Program-made: the position numbers and the translations under genes
Origin: CAWHPS01 sp963831235
GTDB taxonomy: Bacteria; Fibrobacterota; OXYB2-FULL-49-7; JAEUSG01
DNA: 64,000 nucleotides
NCBI GenBank assembly: GCA_963831235.1
Contig: CAWHPS010000043.1
Span: forward strand, 1-64,000
Reading direction: 5' to 3'
Part shown: in pieces, positions 15,987-25,550 of the stretch
How positions within the stretch are numbered: position 1 is the first letter of the stretch
Layout of the letters: each line of letters begins with the position of its first letter
The notes under the pieces: generated by a model
Seen by the model: only the letters and a program-made list of their open reading frames with translations
What the model was told of the DNA's origin: nothing
The model's database searches: none

Positions 15987-17779
15987 TTATAAAGCGTGGT
16001 TGACTACCCATGTCCAGGCGACGCAAAGATATGTTATATCACCTGTAGGAATACGATTTACTGGATTTGAAACTACCGCAGAATAAGTTGTATTAGGAAG
16101 CATATAATTATCGTTTATTACATTCACTATTTCAATGCTTCCATTATAACTCGCAGAAGTATAAATATTCGGTCCTACGATTAAAGAAAGATCAAAATCA
16201 GATAGAGAATTATAAGTATCCATTAAAGTTGTTGTCCTTGCGTTGCTGTCCCAGGTCAGTACCACACGCAAATGTTTACCTACTGGCAATACTGATGGTG
16301 TTTTTATCTTAAAAGTCATGGCTGCAATTGAACCCCCTGCATTGCATGTTATGACACCCATACCATTCTCAACAGGTGATGCATTAGAATTATATACATA
16401 GTTTGGAGCGATATTTATACAACTTGATGCGAACAGTTCGGCATTGCGCCCCGAAACAACACCAGCACCATCACGTCTGTCAAAGTTGCAGTCCCATTCG
16501 CCATAATCAACATTTTGCGCAGTAACAAGCAGTGTTGCCCTAACTTTTTCCGGCCACAACCACATTTCAGCATTAACAGAACGAAGATTTGCAGCAATTC
16601 CATTAACAATTGGAGCTGAAAAACTGGTGCCACAGCATAATGGAATAATACAATTTGCTGTAACGTTTTCATTTGCTTGATGTCCCTGTGCCACAAGGTA
16701 AGGCATTTCTCTGTCACGGATAGCTTTTATACCGTGGTTCTTGGAAAGCAAACCAATCCTGCACGCGATTGTCAAAGTCGCCATTGGAAGTTCCAGTATG
16801 TGCATAACTTTCACTTGCAACCATGATAATGTGCTGCTGAATCCAATTTCTTGCAGCATAAAAAATAGGATTGCCAAGATGACAATAATCTGCAAAATGA
16901 TGTGGTGTGCTTTGTGGTGAAGTTTGCTTCATCATCCAAAAAACTGCTTCGCAGTGATCTTTATAATCTTGTGGATACTCATGGGGTAAGGGATACCCAT
17001 ATGTCAATGGACCGGTACCAAGATCATCGGAATTTCTTGTTATTCCAAGACAATTCAAGAATGCATCAGATAAACCAATTTCAATTGTTGCACAGTTTAT
17101 TCCACCTCCAAGATGTGTCATTGAAGGTGGATTATAAGCATTGTTTATCCAGGTTTGTGTTGGTGTAGCAGTTGGTTTTACATCATATGCTTCTTCAATT
17201 GATGCAATATCGGGATCAAACGCTAATTGTCGCAATTTGGCATTTGTAATTTTGATCCTAAAACATATTGAGAAGTCTGAATCAGTGTCCAAAATCGGAA
17301 AAGAATTTTTAATTTTATAATCCCTGATTTTAACAAAAGGTCTGAATGGTTCATACACCTTCTTTTCAAGCCTGCTCTTCATCGCAGGTATGGACAGACC
17401 ATAATATACGGATTTGTCTGCTTGTGGAATTTCCTTGTGCATAAGAATAATATTTACATCCATTAAATCCGCATCCATCTTTTTTGTCATCTTTTCCGCA
17501 AGTGAGGTTGATAATTTACCATATTTTCTTTGTATAGCCGTCGCTTCTTGTTCTTCTAATAGTTTTATATTCTCACTCGTTGAAGTAACAAGTTCAATGC
17601 TTCCTGTTTTCTCATCAAGATGTTTTTCTACAAAAATCTTTCAGTTAGCTTCATAGAATGATATAGTATCACCTGACAGCTTCTTTCCATTTACAGGTGA
17701 TGCCAACATAACCCCCGTGGTTACAAAAAGAAATATATACCTTATGTTTTTAAAGAATATTACGCAAGCCGTTCCTCAT
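15987..17779 (-). pseudogene. Broken subtilisin-like (S8) serine protease gene
   Basis: A gene-length - strand region begins at ATG 17779 (AAGGAG at good spacing), with a signal peptide split by a 1-base shift at an A-run (MRNGLRNIL / KNIRYIFLFVTTGVMLAS). It has an in-frame TGA after FYEAN (about 17640) and a second shift near 16745, after which NHGIKAIRDREMPYLVA continues. The active-site serine motif CGTSFSAPIVNG is intact and a His lies in YKDHCEAVFW, but the usual D-x-G of the Asp motif reads EIGLSD. The C-terminal part is an S8-associated beta domain (HLRVVLTWDSNA). Three lesions make it a pseudogene unless the assembly is poor. Confidence 0.72.
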
Positions 17780-18288
17780 TAACCAGCTCCTTTTTGAGAT
17801 TGTTAATAATCACATTTAATTGTCGTGCCTAATATAGTATATTGCTTTCGATGGAACAAGTAGATTATTACCAAGATAATGAATATAGCACCGGTATTTA
17901 AATAACATGTTTATTTTAAATTTATTTGGCGATCAAGTGCGTGTTTATTTATGTAATTTTATCACATATGGTCACGATCGGTCCCTCTCATTTTCCGGGT
18001 AAGATCAAAAACCGCTCATAGGGGTAAGAACTTAAAGAGAATTTTTTACAATTTCAGTTGGTCACCAATATAAAAGAGAATTATCAAATATTATAGCATT
18101 TTCTATAAAAGCATTTTTTTACAGACCTCTATGATATTCCTTGGGCAAAGCTCCTACTCCAAAAACAATTGATCTTTTCCAAAGGTCTTTTCCTTTATTG
18201 AAAAAAGTCTCCAAATAATTCAAATCCCTTTAAAATCCGTTTTCCAATAGTGTATTTTTACCTTACTTGTAAAAAACAGGAGGTTGCT
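17780..18288. other. Gene-free leader upstream of aspS
   Basis: About 510 AT-rich bases lie between the divergent broken protease gene and aspS. I see no ORF with an RBS, no RNA gene and no clear terminator. It presumably holds the aspS promoter, but no convincing -35/-10 pair stands out. Confidence 0.5.
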
Positions 18289-20064
18289 TTGGACACAGAT
18301 TATGATTTAAAGAAAACTCACAATTGCGGCGAGCTTACTATTGCTGATATCAATAATGAAGTCATACTAAAAGGGTGGGTTGATCGTAGGCGTGACCTCG
18401 GCAACCTCATATTCATCGACCTACGGGATCGTGGTGGGAAAACCCAGGTTGTTTTCAATCCATCCGAAAACAGCGAGCAGCATAGTAAAGCTTCAAGGTT
18501 GCGCAGCGAATATGTTATAGCTGTTCGCGGTATTGTTGTCAAACGTCTGGAAGCAAACCCTAAAATCCCAACCGGTGAAATTGAGGTTACTGCAACGGAC
18601 ATAAGGATTTTAAACGAGGCTGAAACCCCTCCTATTTCAATTAACGAGGAGGGGGGTGAAAGCGAGGATGTTCGCTTGCGCTACCGTTACCTGGACCTAC
18701 GCCGTCCCTTCATGCAGCGCAACATCATTTTCCGCCACCGCGTAATGCAGGAATCACGCCGAATCCTTTCGGCAAACGACTTCATTGAAATAGAAACACC
18801 AATACTTATGAAAAGCACGCCCGAAGGTGCGCGTGATTTTTTGGTGCCATCAAGGATGAACAAAGGCAAATTCTACGCCCTTCCACAGAGCCCCCAGACT
18901 TATAAGCAGATTCTCATGGTTGGTGGTTACGAAAAGTATTTTCAGATAGCACGCTGTTTCCGTGACGAAGACTTAAGGGCCGATCGCCAGCTTGAATTCA
19001 CCCAGATCGATTGTGAGCTCTCTTTTGTAAACCAGCAGGATGTGTGCGATACATTCGGGAAATTCATAAGCGAACTATTCGGCAGCTGCATGGGGGTTGA
19101 TGTCGGGGCCATCCCAAGAATGACTTATGAAGAAGCCATGCAGACTTATGGAAGCGACAAACCTGATTTAAGGTTCGGCATGGCAATAAAAGACATGACT
19201 GATATCTTCGGCAGCACAAAATTCAAGGTATTCGAGTCGGTAATAAAGTCGGGCGGCGCCATAAAGGGCATTCTTGCCGGCAGCTGCGGAGATTTTTCGC
19301 GCAAGATTACTGATGAATTGACCGCATTCGTTGGCCAATATGGTGCAAAGGGTCTTGTATTTTTCAGAGTAACGGAAGCGGGCCTTGAAGGTCCTTCAGC
19401 CAAATTCTTTGAGCCTGAAACACTTGATGAAATCAAAGAAGACCTCGAAGCTCTTCCCGGTGACATGATATTCATGGTTGCTGCGGACAGCAAAATAGCA
19501 AGCGTTTCGCTCGGTCAATTAAGGCTCGAGATTGCAAAACGGAAAAATTTGACCAAACGCAATGATTTCAAATTCACATGGGTAACGGATTTCCCCATGT
19601 TCGAATTCAGCGAAACCGAACAACGCTGGTCTTCAACACACCATCCATTTACGGCACCGCTGGATGAGGACATAAGCCTAATGTACAGTCCTGAGTATTT
19701 TCTGTCGCGCGCCAAGGCCTACGACATGGTACTTAATGGAAACGAGATCGGCGGGGGAAGCATTAGAATTCATCAGTCAGGCTTACAGGCAAAGATATTC
19801 GAACTTCTTGGCATCAAACACGACGAGGCCCAGCGTAAATTCGGTTTCCTCCTCGAGGCTTTCAAGTATGGAGCACCACCGCATGGTGGAATAGCATTCG
19901 GACTTGACCGACTTGTTATGATCATGCTGGGGCTTGATTCAATCCGGGATGTCATCCCATTCCCAAAGACCACAACCGGAAGTTCTCCAATGGATGATTG
20001 CCCATCCCGTGTTGCAAAGGACCAGCTCGATGAGCTTGGAATTGAATTAAAAAAAGGGCTGTAA
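18289..20064 (+). CDS. aspS: Aspartate--tRNA ligase
   Basis: TTG at 18289 is chosen as start because AGGAGG (18278-18283) sits 5 bases upstream, giving 591 residues, the normal bacterial AspRS length. The anticodon-binding OB domain comes first (LKGWVDRRRDLGNLIFIDLRDRGG). The class II catalytic core follows with motif 1 around ETPILMKSTPEGARDF, motif 2 FQIARCFRDEDLRADRQ and motif 3 GIAFGLDRLVMIMLG. A bacterial GAD insertion lies between motifs 2 and 3. It charges tRNA-Asp (or tRNA-Asp/Asn in non-discriminating types) in the cytoplasm. It is likely essential and appears intact. Confidence 0.96.
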   Translation: MDTDYDLKKTHNCGELTIADINNEVILKGWVDRRRDLGNLIFIDLRDRGGKTQVVFNPSENSEQHSKASRLRSEYVIAVRGIVVKRLEANPKIPTGEIEVTATDIRILNEAETPPISINEEGGESEDVRLRYRYLDLRRPFMQRNIIFRHRVMQESRRILSANDFIEIETPILMKSTPEGARDFLVPSRMNKGKFYALPQSPQTYKQILMVGGYEKYFQIARCFRDEDLRADRQLEFTQIDCELSFVNQQDVCDTFGKFISELFGSCMGVDVGAIPRMTYEEAMQTYGSDKPDLRFGMAIKDMTDIFGSTKFKVFESVIKSGGAIKGILAGSCGDFSRKITDELTAFVGQYGAKGLVFFRVTEAGLEGPSAKFFEPETLDEIKEDLEALPGDMIFMVAADSKIASVSLGQLRLEIAKRKNLTKRNDFKFTWVTDFPMFEFSETEQRWSSTHHPFTAPLDEDISLMYSPEYFLSRAKAYDMVLNGNEIGGGSIRIHQSGLQAKIFELLGIKHDEAQRKFGFLLEAFKYGAPPHGGIAFGLDRLVMIMLGLDSIRDVIPFPKTTTGSSPMDDCPSRVAKDQLDELGIELKKGL

Positions 20065-20207
20065 AATCATAATAATTAGAAAAAAACAAGAAGCTGGGTT
20101 GATTAAGCTGAATTCGCTTGACACAACCTATTCAAAAGCCTATAATTTCTAGAACGAAAAACGAAACAATCATACAGGATAAAAACCTGCATGTTATGGA
20201 GGTCCAA

Positions 20208-20465
20208 ATGAACATCAAATTATCAATCACTGTAATTGTCGCAAGTATGTCATTAATCCTTTACAATGGCTGCACAAAGAAACCCGGTCCGGATGAACTT
20301 AACAAGCTTACCGAACAGAGGAACTCGGCTGAGGCAGCGGAAAAAAAGCTTGCTGATCTTAAAAATGAGCGGATTCAACTTGAAGCCCAGCTTGAAGCAA
20401 AGAAAGAAGAACTTAAGAAAGCCGAAGAAGAGCGCGATGCTGTCAAGGCAAAGCTTGGAAATTAA
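20208..20465 (+). CDS. Small coiled-coil lipoprotein
   Basis: The ATG at 20208 follows GGAGG (20198-20202). The 85-residue product has a lipoprotein signal with lipobox-like LYNGC and then a charged heptad-rich coiled coil (ADLKNERIQLEAQLEAKKEE). This resembles short Lpp- or YbgF-like envelope coiled-coil lipoproteins in size and build, but no specific family is certain. It lies 25 bp upstream of another exported coiled-coil protein with which it may form an envelope complex. Confidence 0.75.
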   Translation: MNIKLSITVIVASMSLILYNGCTKKPGPDELNKLTEQRNSAEAAEKKLADLKNERIQLEAQLEAKKEELKKAEEERDAVKAKLGN

Positions 20466-20490
20466 CTCATAACTTTCTGGAGATCCTAAA

Positions 20491-21507
20491 ATGAAGCATA
20501 TAGCATTAATGTTATCCTCTCTTCTTTTAATCGTCTCTCTTGTTTCAGGGCAAAAGGAAATGACCTATAAGGAATGGGAAAGCTCTATGGCCGATGTTGC
20601 AAAGCAGGAACAGGCTGCAAAGGAAAAAATTGCCGAAGAGCAGGCTAAATCCACTTTACTCAAAGATCAGATAAAGGAAACAGGAAAAAAGGAAACACAG
20701 ACACGTGCTGAAATCTTAAACATTGCCGGAACAACAGCAGATGCCGTTGACCAGTGGAGAATGTCGGTCAATTCCCTTCTCGATCGAATCGGGGCCTTCA
20801 ATGCACTCTCATCACAGGATAAGATCAATCGTCAGGGAGATGTGACTCTATTCGAAGCAGAAGCCGCCGCTCTTAAACAAGATCGCGCCGCAATTTTGAC
20901 CTCAGGCTCTGCCCAGATATCAGTAGTGGATAACGCACTTACAGAAGCAAAGAATGGGGTCATCCAGGCTGGGAAGGATATTGTTTCTTCAGCTGAAGCC
21001 GCAAAACAAGCCGTGATTGACGAAAAGAAACGTAAAATTGAAGAGGCAAAGGCTGCAAAAGAAGAGGCAAAGCGCAAGGCCGAAGAGGAAAAGCAGGCAA
21101 AGATCGAAGAAAATAAAAGGATAAAAGAAGAAGCCAAGCAAAAAAAGGAAGAAGAAAGACAGGCAAAGATTGCAGCAAGGGAACAGGCTGAACAGGAAAA
21201 AGAACAAAAGAAGGCTGAAGCCGAAGCTGCGAAAGAAGAGTCAACACCACCTGTTTTGTCATCAGAGGGTGAACTTCAGGCAGGTTCTGTTTACAAGGTA
21301 AAGGAAAAACCAGGTGACCGCGAAACATTATCCAAGATGGCTCTTCGCCTTTACGGTGATCCCAAACTCTGGACAAAAATTTATGATGCAAACAAAACAA
21401 AGATCGATTCTTATTTTGAAAAGCTTAAAAAACGCAATCCTGATTTTAAATACAAAGAACCGCAAGATTTAATATTTCCTGGATTGGACCTTACCATTCC
21501 AAAGTGA
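20491..21507 (+). CDS. Exported coiled-coil protein with C-terminal LysM-like domain
   Basis: A signal peptide (MKHIALMLSSLLLIVSLVSG) precedes a long, highly charged alanine/lysine/glutamate coiled coil (about 150-255, KRKIEEAKAAKEEAKRKAEE). The last 70 residues (YKVKEKPGDRETLSKMALRL, YGDPKLWTKIYDANK, then IFPGLDLTIPK) have the LysM pattern of XkbP/YgaU-type proteins and probably bind peptidoglycan. It may tether or space envelope layers, acting with the upstream lipoprotein. An alternative is a TolA-like linker, but no membrane anchor beyond the signal peptide is seen. Confidence 0.75.
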   Translation: MKHIALMLSSLLLIVSLVSGQKEMTYKEWESSMADVAKQEQAAKEKIAEEQAKSTLLKDQIKETGKKETQTRAEILNIAGTTADAVDQWRMSVNSLLDRIGAFNALSSQDKINRQGDVTLFEAEAAALKQDRAAILTSGSAQISVVDNALTEAKNGVIQAGKDIVSSAEAAKQAVIDEKKRKIEEAKAAKEEAKRKAEEEKQAKIEENKRIKEEAKQKKEEERQAKIAAREQAEQEKEQKKAEAEAAKEESTPPVLSSEGELQAGSVYKVKEKPGDRETLSKMALRLYGDPKLWTKIYDANKTKIDSYFEKLKKRNPDFKYKEPQDLIFPGLDLTIPK

Positions 21508-21536
21508 CATCCTCTTATGTGCAGGAATGTCCGTAA

Positions 21537-22481
21537 ATGAAAATTACGTTAACTGTCAGCCAGTCTGATTTTATTCATGTTTTCGGCACCCATAACCATC
21601 GCAAAAAAGAGATCGAAGCCACACTTGGCGTGGCTATTATAGCACGCGGAGACACGGTCACACTTGAAAGCCGTTCCAAGGCTGGTTTAAAAAAAGCACA
21701 TCAGCTGCTGAAAGGAATGTTTGAAGCTGTAAAAACCGGGTACCCGCTTTCATCTGTGACGCAAAATGTCATTACCGAAGAGGTTTCCCATTCCAGTGGG
21801 GAAAAGAGCCTGCTTGTTACAACGGGTCGCCGTGCCAATATTTATGCCCGTTCAAAGGGGCAGGCTGAGTTTTATAAGGCAGTCCAGGAAAACGATTTGG
21901 TGTTTGCAATCGGTCCTGCTGGTACCGGCAAGACCTATCTTGCAGTAGCCATGGCCCTCGAATCGCTACGTACTCGCCAGGTTGAACGTATTATCCTTGC
22001 ACGTCCGGCTGTTGAGGCCGGAGAATCCCTTGGTTTCCTGCCGGGAAATCTTAAGGAAAAGGTGGATCCTTATCTGATACCATTATATGATTCCCTCTAC
22101 GACATTCTGCCGGCCGAGGTTGTTGAAGGTTATTTTGAAAACAAGACAATCGAGGTTTCTCCGCTTGCTTACATGCGTGGACGTACCTTAAGCAATTCGT
22201 TTGTTATTCTGGATGAAGCCCAGAACGCAACGCCGGCACAGCTCAAAATGTTTTTGACCAGGATTGGAACAGGTTCGAAAGCAATTGTTGCAGGCGACAT
22301 GACGCAGATTGATTTATCACCCAACAGGTCTGGTATGATTCAAATACCTGAAATCCTGAAAGGCATCGAAGGCATAGCATTTGCAGTTCTCTCCAGCAGG
22401 GACGTCATGCGCCATAGGCTGGTCAGGGAAATAATCGATGCGTACGCATTATACGAGAAAAATAATGGCATTAAGAAATAA
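21537..22481 (+). CDS. phoH: PhoH-family ATPase
   Basis: This 314-residue protein has the PhoH/YbeZ layout. An N-terminal KH-like region (about 1-60) is followed by the ATPase with Walker A GPAGTGKTYLAVAMA (about 126-140), RPAVEAGESLGFLPG, and Walker B SFVILDEAQNATPAQLKM (about 221-238). The C-terminal end carries R-finger-like SSRDVMRHRLV. PhoH-like proteins are linked to RNA metabolism and ribosome maturation with YbeY. Here it overlaps the start of the 7TM-HD gene, the same neighbour order as in many phyla, but ybeY does not follow. Confidence 0.92.
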   Translation: MKITLTVSQSDFIHVFGTHNHRKKEIEATLGVAIIARGDTVTLESRSKAGLKKAHQLLKGMFEAVKTGYPLSSVTQNVITEEVSHSSGEKSLLVTTGRRANIYARSKGQAEFYKAVQENDLVFAIGPAGTGKTYLAVAMALESLRTRQVERIILARPAVEAGESLGFLPGNLKEKVDPYLIPLYDSLYDILPAEVVEGYFENKTIEVSPLAYMRGRTLSNSFVILDEAQNATPAQLKMFLTRIGTGSKAIVAGDMTQIDLSPNRSGMIQIPEILKGIEGIAFAVLSSRDVMRHRLVREIIDAYALYEKNNGIKK

Positions 22482-24822
22482 ACCCAATAAATCCGGTATT
22501 CACGAAGAGACCTCATTTCTTTCATCAACCAGGGTAATCCGTATTTTCGCAGGCGGGTCAACACTCAAGGTATATATTTTCGTATGTCTTTTTATCATCA
22601 TAAACTTTCTTTTCCCAACCGGAAAAGGGGATGAAGTGTTTGATATTCCTCAGGAAGGTGAAATCACGAAAAAGGCCATAATAGCGCCTTTTACATTCGA
22701 CATCCTTAAAACACGCGATGAAATGGAAAAGGAACAGAAAATAGCAATACAAAAAATACTTCCCATAGTGGAATATAATTACGATGTTACTGAAAAGATC
22801 TTTGCAAAGATAAAGAATTTCTTCAGGATGATAACCAAACTCAAGAATCAGGATGTGTCGGATTCAGCCAAGACCGCGATATGGGCTGAACTTAAAAAAG
22901 ACCTTTCTCAAAACACAATCGAAGCTTTTGTATCAAGCGACATGAATTTCGACAATGTGCTTTACGTGATAGATGACATTCTGGATCAGGGGATTTGCGC
23001 TGTTTATTTTGTAAAAGACGAGAAGGAGGTGGATGAATTCAAGGCGCGCTTTAACCTCGACTACGTCGATTATCAGCTTGTTAATGACGGGTTTGTCACC
23101 TTTGTGCGCGACGACAAGGAGAAAACGATCGCTATCAGGGACCTTTTGACAAAAGAAGAGGTAATGGAAAAAGAAAAGGCCCGCTTGCGCAAACTTTACA
23201 GCAAGAGCATGCTCGGCCCGCTTTACGAAATCCTTTATGCATATACAGCGCCCAATATTTTTTATCTCGCTGATGAAACACAGAAAAGGCGTGATGCTGC
23301 GGCAAGAAACGTTTTACCCACAAGGGGCAAGGTAATCAAGGACCTTGAAATAGTGGGCAAAAACAAACTTGTGACACAGGAAATCTACAGGAATATCTAT
23401 TCGCTCAAAGTCGCGCAGGACAGGCAAAAAGACGTAAAAGTACGTCGAGACTGGTATCCTATTTTGGGGCGCATGCTTCTGGTTCTTTTTATCCTTACAT
23501 TATTTTTTTATCGGCTCGAGCATTACGAGAAGCGGTACTTTTCGTCTGTCAGGAATGTAATAGCCATATCCGTTATTCTCGTAATGGAAATTGCGTTCAT
23601 CGCCTTTGCCTATCGGCTTGTCAATACGGTGCTTATTCCAATGGAATGGGGTGGGGATGTGGAATGGGGCTATCTCCTGCCATTTATAATGGGACCCATG
23701 CTTGTCACTGTCCTTTATGACCATGAGACCGGAATTGTCTTTAATCTTGTTTCAGCGCTTCTTCTCGCACTTATGATTGGTTTTGAGTTCAGAATCACTC
23801 TGGTGCATTTTTTTACAGGGATAATAGCTTCCCGAGCCGTCAATAATATCCGTTATCGCTCGCATTTTCTGCTCGCACTGCTTTTTTCCTGCGTTTCATA
23901 CGCAATTCTGATAACCGTGATGGGGCTTATTCAATATGGTGAATTAAATATTGAATTGCTCTTAAGGAACCTCATGGCTGCCTCGGTAAGCGCTCTTTTC
24001 AGCCTGGTTATGACAATCTTTCTGATATGGGTGTTTGAACGGATTTTTGGGATCACAACGAATCTTACTCTAATAGAACTTTCCGACATGAACTCACCGG
24101 TCCTTAAAATGCTGTCCATGGAGGCTCCTGGTACCTATCATCACAGTGTACTTGTCGGCAATCTCGCGGAATCTGCCGCTGAAAAGGTTAACGCAAACCC
24201 ACTCAAAACAAGGGTGCTCGCTTATTATCACGATATAGGAAAAGTTTTCAAGTCCGAATATTTCATAGAAAACCAAACCGGTGTAATAGACAGCCTGCAC
24301 GATAAAATATCTCCAAGGATGAGCGCAATAATAGTGTCTTCCCATGTCAAACAGGGTATTGAACTGGGCAGAAAATACAAGCTACCCCCGGCAGTCCTTG
24401 ACACCATACGTGAACATCATGGGACCACTTTGATCTCCTTCTTTTATGATCGCGCAAAAGAACAGGAGCCGGACAAAAATATCCTGCGGGATGATTTCTG
24501 CTATCCCGGCCCCAAACCATCATCCCGGGAGACGGCCCTTATCATGCTCGCCGACTCGGTCGAAGCAGCATCGCGCACTTTGACGGAACCCACTGCGAGT
24601 CGTCTGAAAGGCCTTGTAAACAGCATTATTGATGCCAAGATTGCCGACGGACAGCTCGACAATTGCGACCTCACATTCATAGAATTATCTGAAATTAAAG
24701 AAAGTTTTATTCCCGTACTTACGGCAATGTTCCATGCGCGCATAGAATATCCTGAATCTGACGCTAAAAAAGCAGCAAGGCAGGACCAAAGAAAAACAAT
24801 AAAAATGTCATTAACAGAATGA
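22465..24822 (+). CDS. 7TM-HD family phosphohydrolase (PgpH-type)
   Basis: ATG 22465 gives MALRNKPNK...; an earlier in-frame ATG at 22438 lies inside phoH. An N-terminal membrane helix (YIFVCLFIIINFLF) precedes a large extracytoplasmic 7TMR-HDED-type domain (about 50-320). Seven membrane helices (about 330-520) follow, then an HD domain with HHSVLVGNLAESAAEK (about 559) and YYHDIGKVFKSEYF (about 586). PgpH enzymes hydrolyse cyclic di-AMP; by family this one is a candidate, though substrate specificity is not visible. The gene overlaps phoH by 17 bp, so translation is likely coupled. Confidence 0.88.
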   Translation: MALRNKPNKSGIHEETSFLSSTRVIRIFAGGSTLKVYIFVCLFIIINFLFPTGKGDEVFDIPQEGEITKKAIIAPFTFDILKTRDEMEKEQKIAIQKILPIVEYNYDVTEKIFAKIKNFFRMITKLKNQDVSDSAKTAIWAELKKDLSQNTIEAFVSSDMNFDNVLYVIDDILDQGICAVYFVKDEKEVDEFKARFNLDYVDYQLVNDGFVTFVRDDKEKTIAIRDLLTKEEVMEKEKARLRKLYSKSMLGPLYEILYAYTAPNIFYLADETQKRRDAAARNVLPTRGKVIKDLEIVGKNKLVTQEIYRNIYSLKVAQDRQKDVKVRRDWYPILGRMLLVLFILTLFFYRLEHYEKRYFSSVRNVIAISVILVMEIAFIAFAYRLVNTVLIPMEWGGDVEWGYLLPFIMGPMLVTVLYDHETGIVFNLVSALLLALMIGFEFRITLVHFFTGIIASRAVNNIRYRSHFLLALLFSCVSYAILITVMGLIQYGELNIELLLRNLMAASVSALFSLVMTIFLIWVFERIFGITTNLTLIELSDMNSPVLKMLSMEAPGTYHHSVLVGNLAESAAEKVNANPLKTRVLAYYHDIGKVFKSEYFIENQTGVIDSLHDKISPRMSAIIVSSHVKQGIELGRKYKLPPAVLDTIREHHGTTLISFFYDRAKEQEPDKNILRDDFCYPGPKPSSRETALIMLADSVEAASRTLTEPTASRLKGLVNSIIDAKIADGQLDNCDLTFIELSEIKESFIPVLTAMFHARIEYPESDAKKAARQDQRKTIKMSLTE

Positions 24823-24866
24823 AAATGTTATTTTAAAGTAAAGTAGTTTTGCTAAGGAGGTTCTAT

Positions 24867-25532
24867 ATGCCGGAAAAGTTCAAAAGAAAAAAATTCTTCA
24901 TAAACAAAAGACTTCAAATACGTTATATGGTCTCTCTTCTTATACCCATGCTTATACTCATTGTTTTTATCGGGCTCGTGATGTATTATTCTCAATACCG
25001 CTTTCTGCAGGCAACAACCAAAGAAATGGGAAATGACCTTAAAAACATCATCCGCACAAACCAGATGTATGTTGAAAATGAATCAGAACGCAATGCCAAA
25101 TCAGTTGATGAAATAAAGGAGAAGCTCAATTCCTATGTTGTTGGTGAACACTCCTTTTCCGGATCGCTTTTAAGGACCGCTTATAAAATACTTTTCCTTG
25201 GTCTTATTATTGTTGTAGTCGAGCTGGCATTTCTTACGATTTTTATTTCACACAAGGTTGCAGGCCCTATTTACCGTTTTTCAAAATTCGCTGAGGACAT
25301 TAAATCAGGAAATTTCTCTTCCAAGATTTACCTTCGAAAGGGCGACGAACTTACGGATGTGGCTATGGATTTCAACAAAGCAAGTGATTACATCTGTGAA
25401 AATTTCAGACGGACCATGGATATCAACGCCCTTCTCATTGCCATGCTTAAGACCAATGAAAAAGACAGCAGCAAACTTATGATGCTGGAAAAAGAATCCC
25501 AGGAAATGCAAAGCCGGATTAAAATTAGCTGA
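24867..25532 (+). CDS. Two-helix membrane protein with HAMP domain
   Basis: ATG 24867 is chosen since AAGGAGG (24854-24860) precedes it. The 221-residue protein has TM1 (MVSLLIPMLILIVFIGLVMY), a short outer domain of about 55 residues, TM2 (ILFLGLIIVVVELAFLTIFI) and a HAMP segment (SHKVAGPIYRFSKFAEDIKS...). The tail is coiled coil, with no kinase, cyclase or methyl-accepting domain. It may relay a membrane signal to a partner, or be part of the PgpH/PhoH operon output. The function is unknown. Confidence 0.75.
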   Translation: MPEKFKRKKFFINKRLQIRYMVSLLIPMLILIVFIGLVMYYSQYRFLQATTKEMGNDLKNIIRTNQMYVENESERNAKSVDEIKEKLNSYVVGEHSFSGSLLRTAYKILFLGLIIVVVELAFLTIFISHKVAGPIYRFSKFAEDIKSGNFSSKIYLRKGDELTDVAMDFNKASDYICENFRRTMDINALLIAMLKTNEKDSSKLMMLEKESQEMQSRIKIS

Positions 25533-25550
25533 AAATCATGAGACCGTCTA

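Noticed and set aside
17780..18288. T-box or other riboswitch upstream of aspS
   Set aside because: No T-box sequence, specifier stem or terminator/antiterminator pair can be made out.
20832..21400. Long - strand ORFs opposite the LysM-like gene
   Set aside because: They arise because Lys/Glu-rich coiled-coil codons read as Phe/Leu/Ser in antisense.
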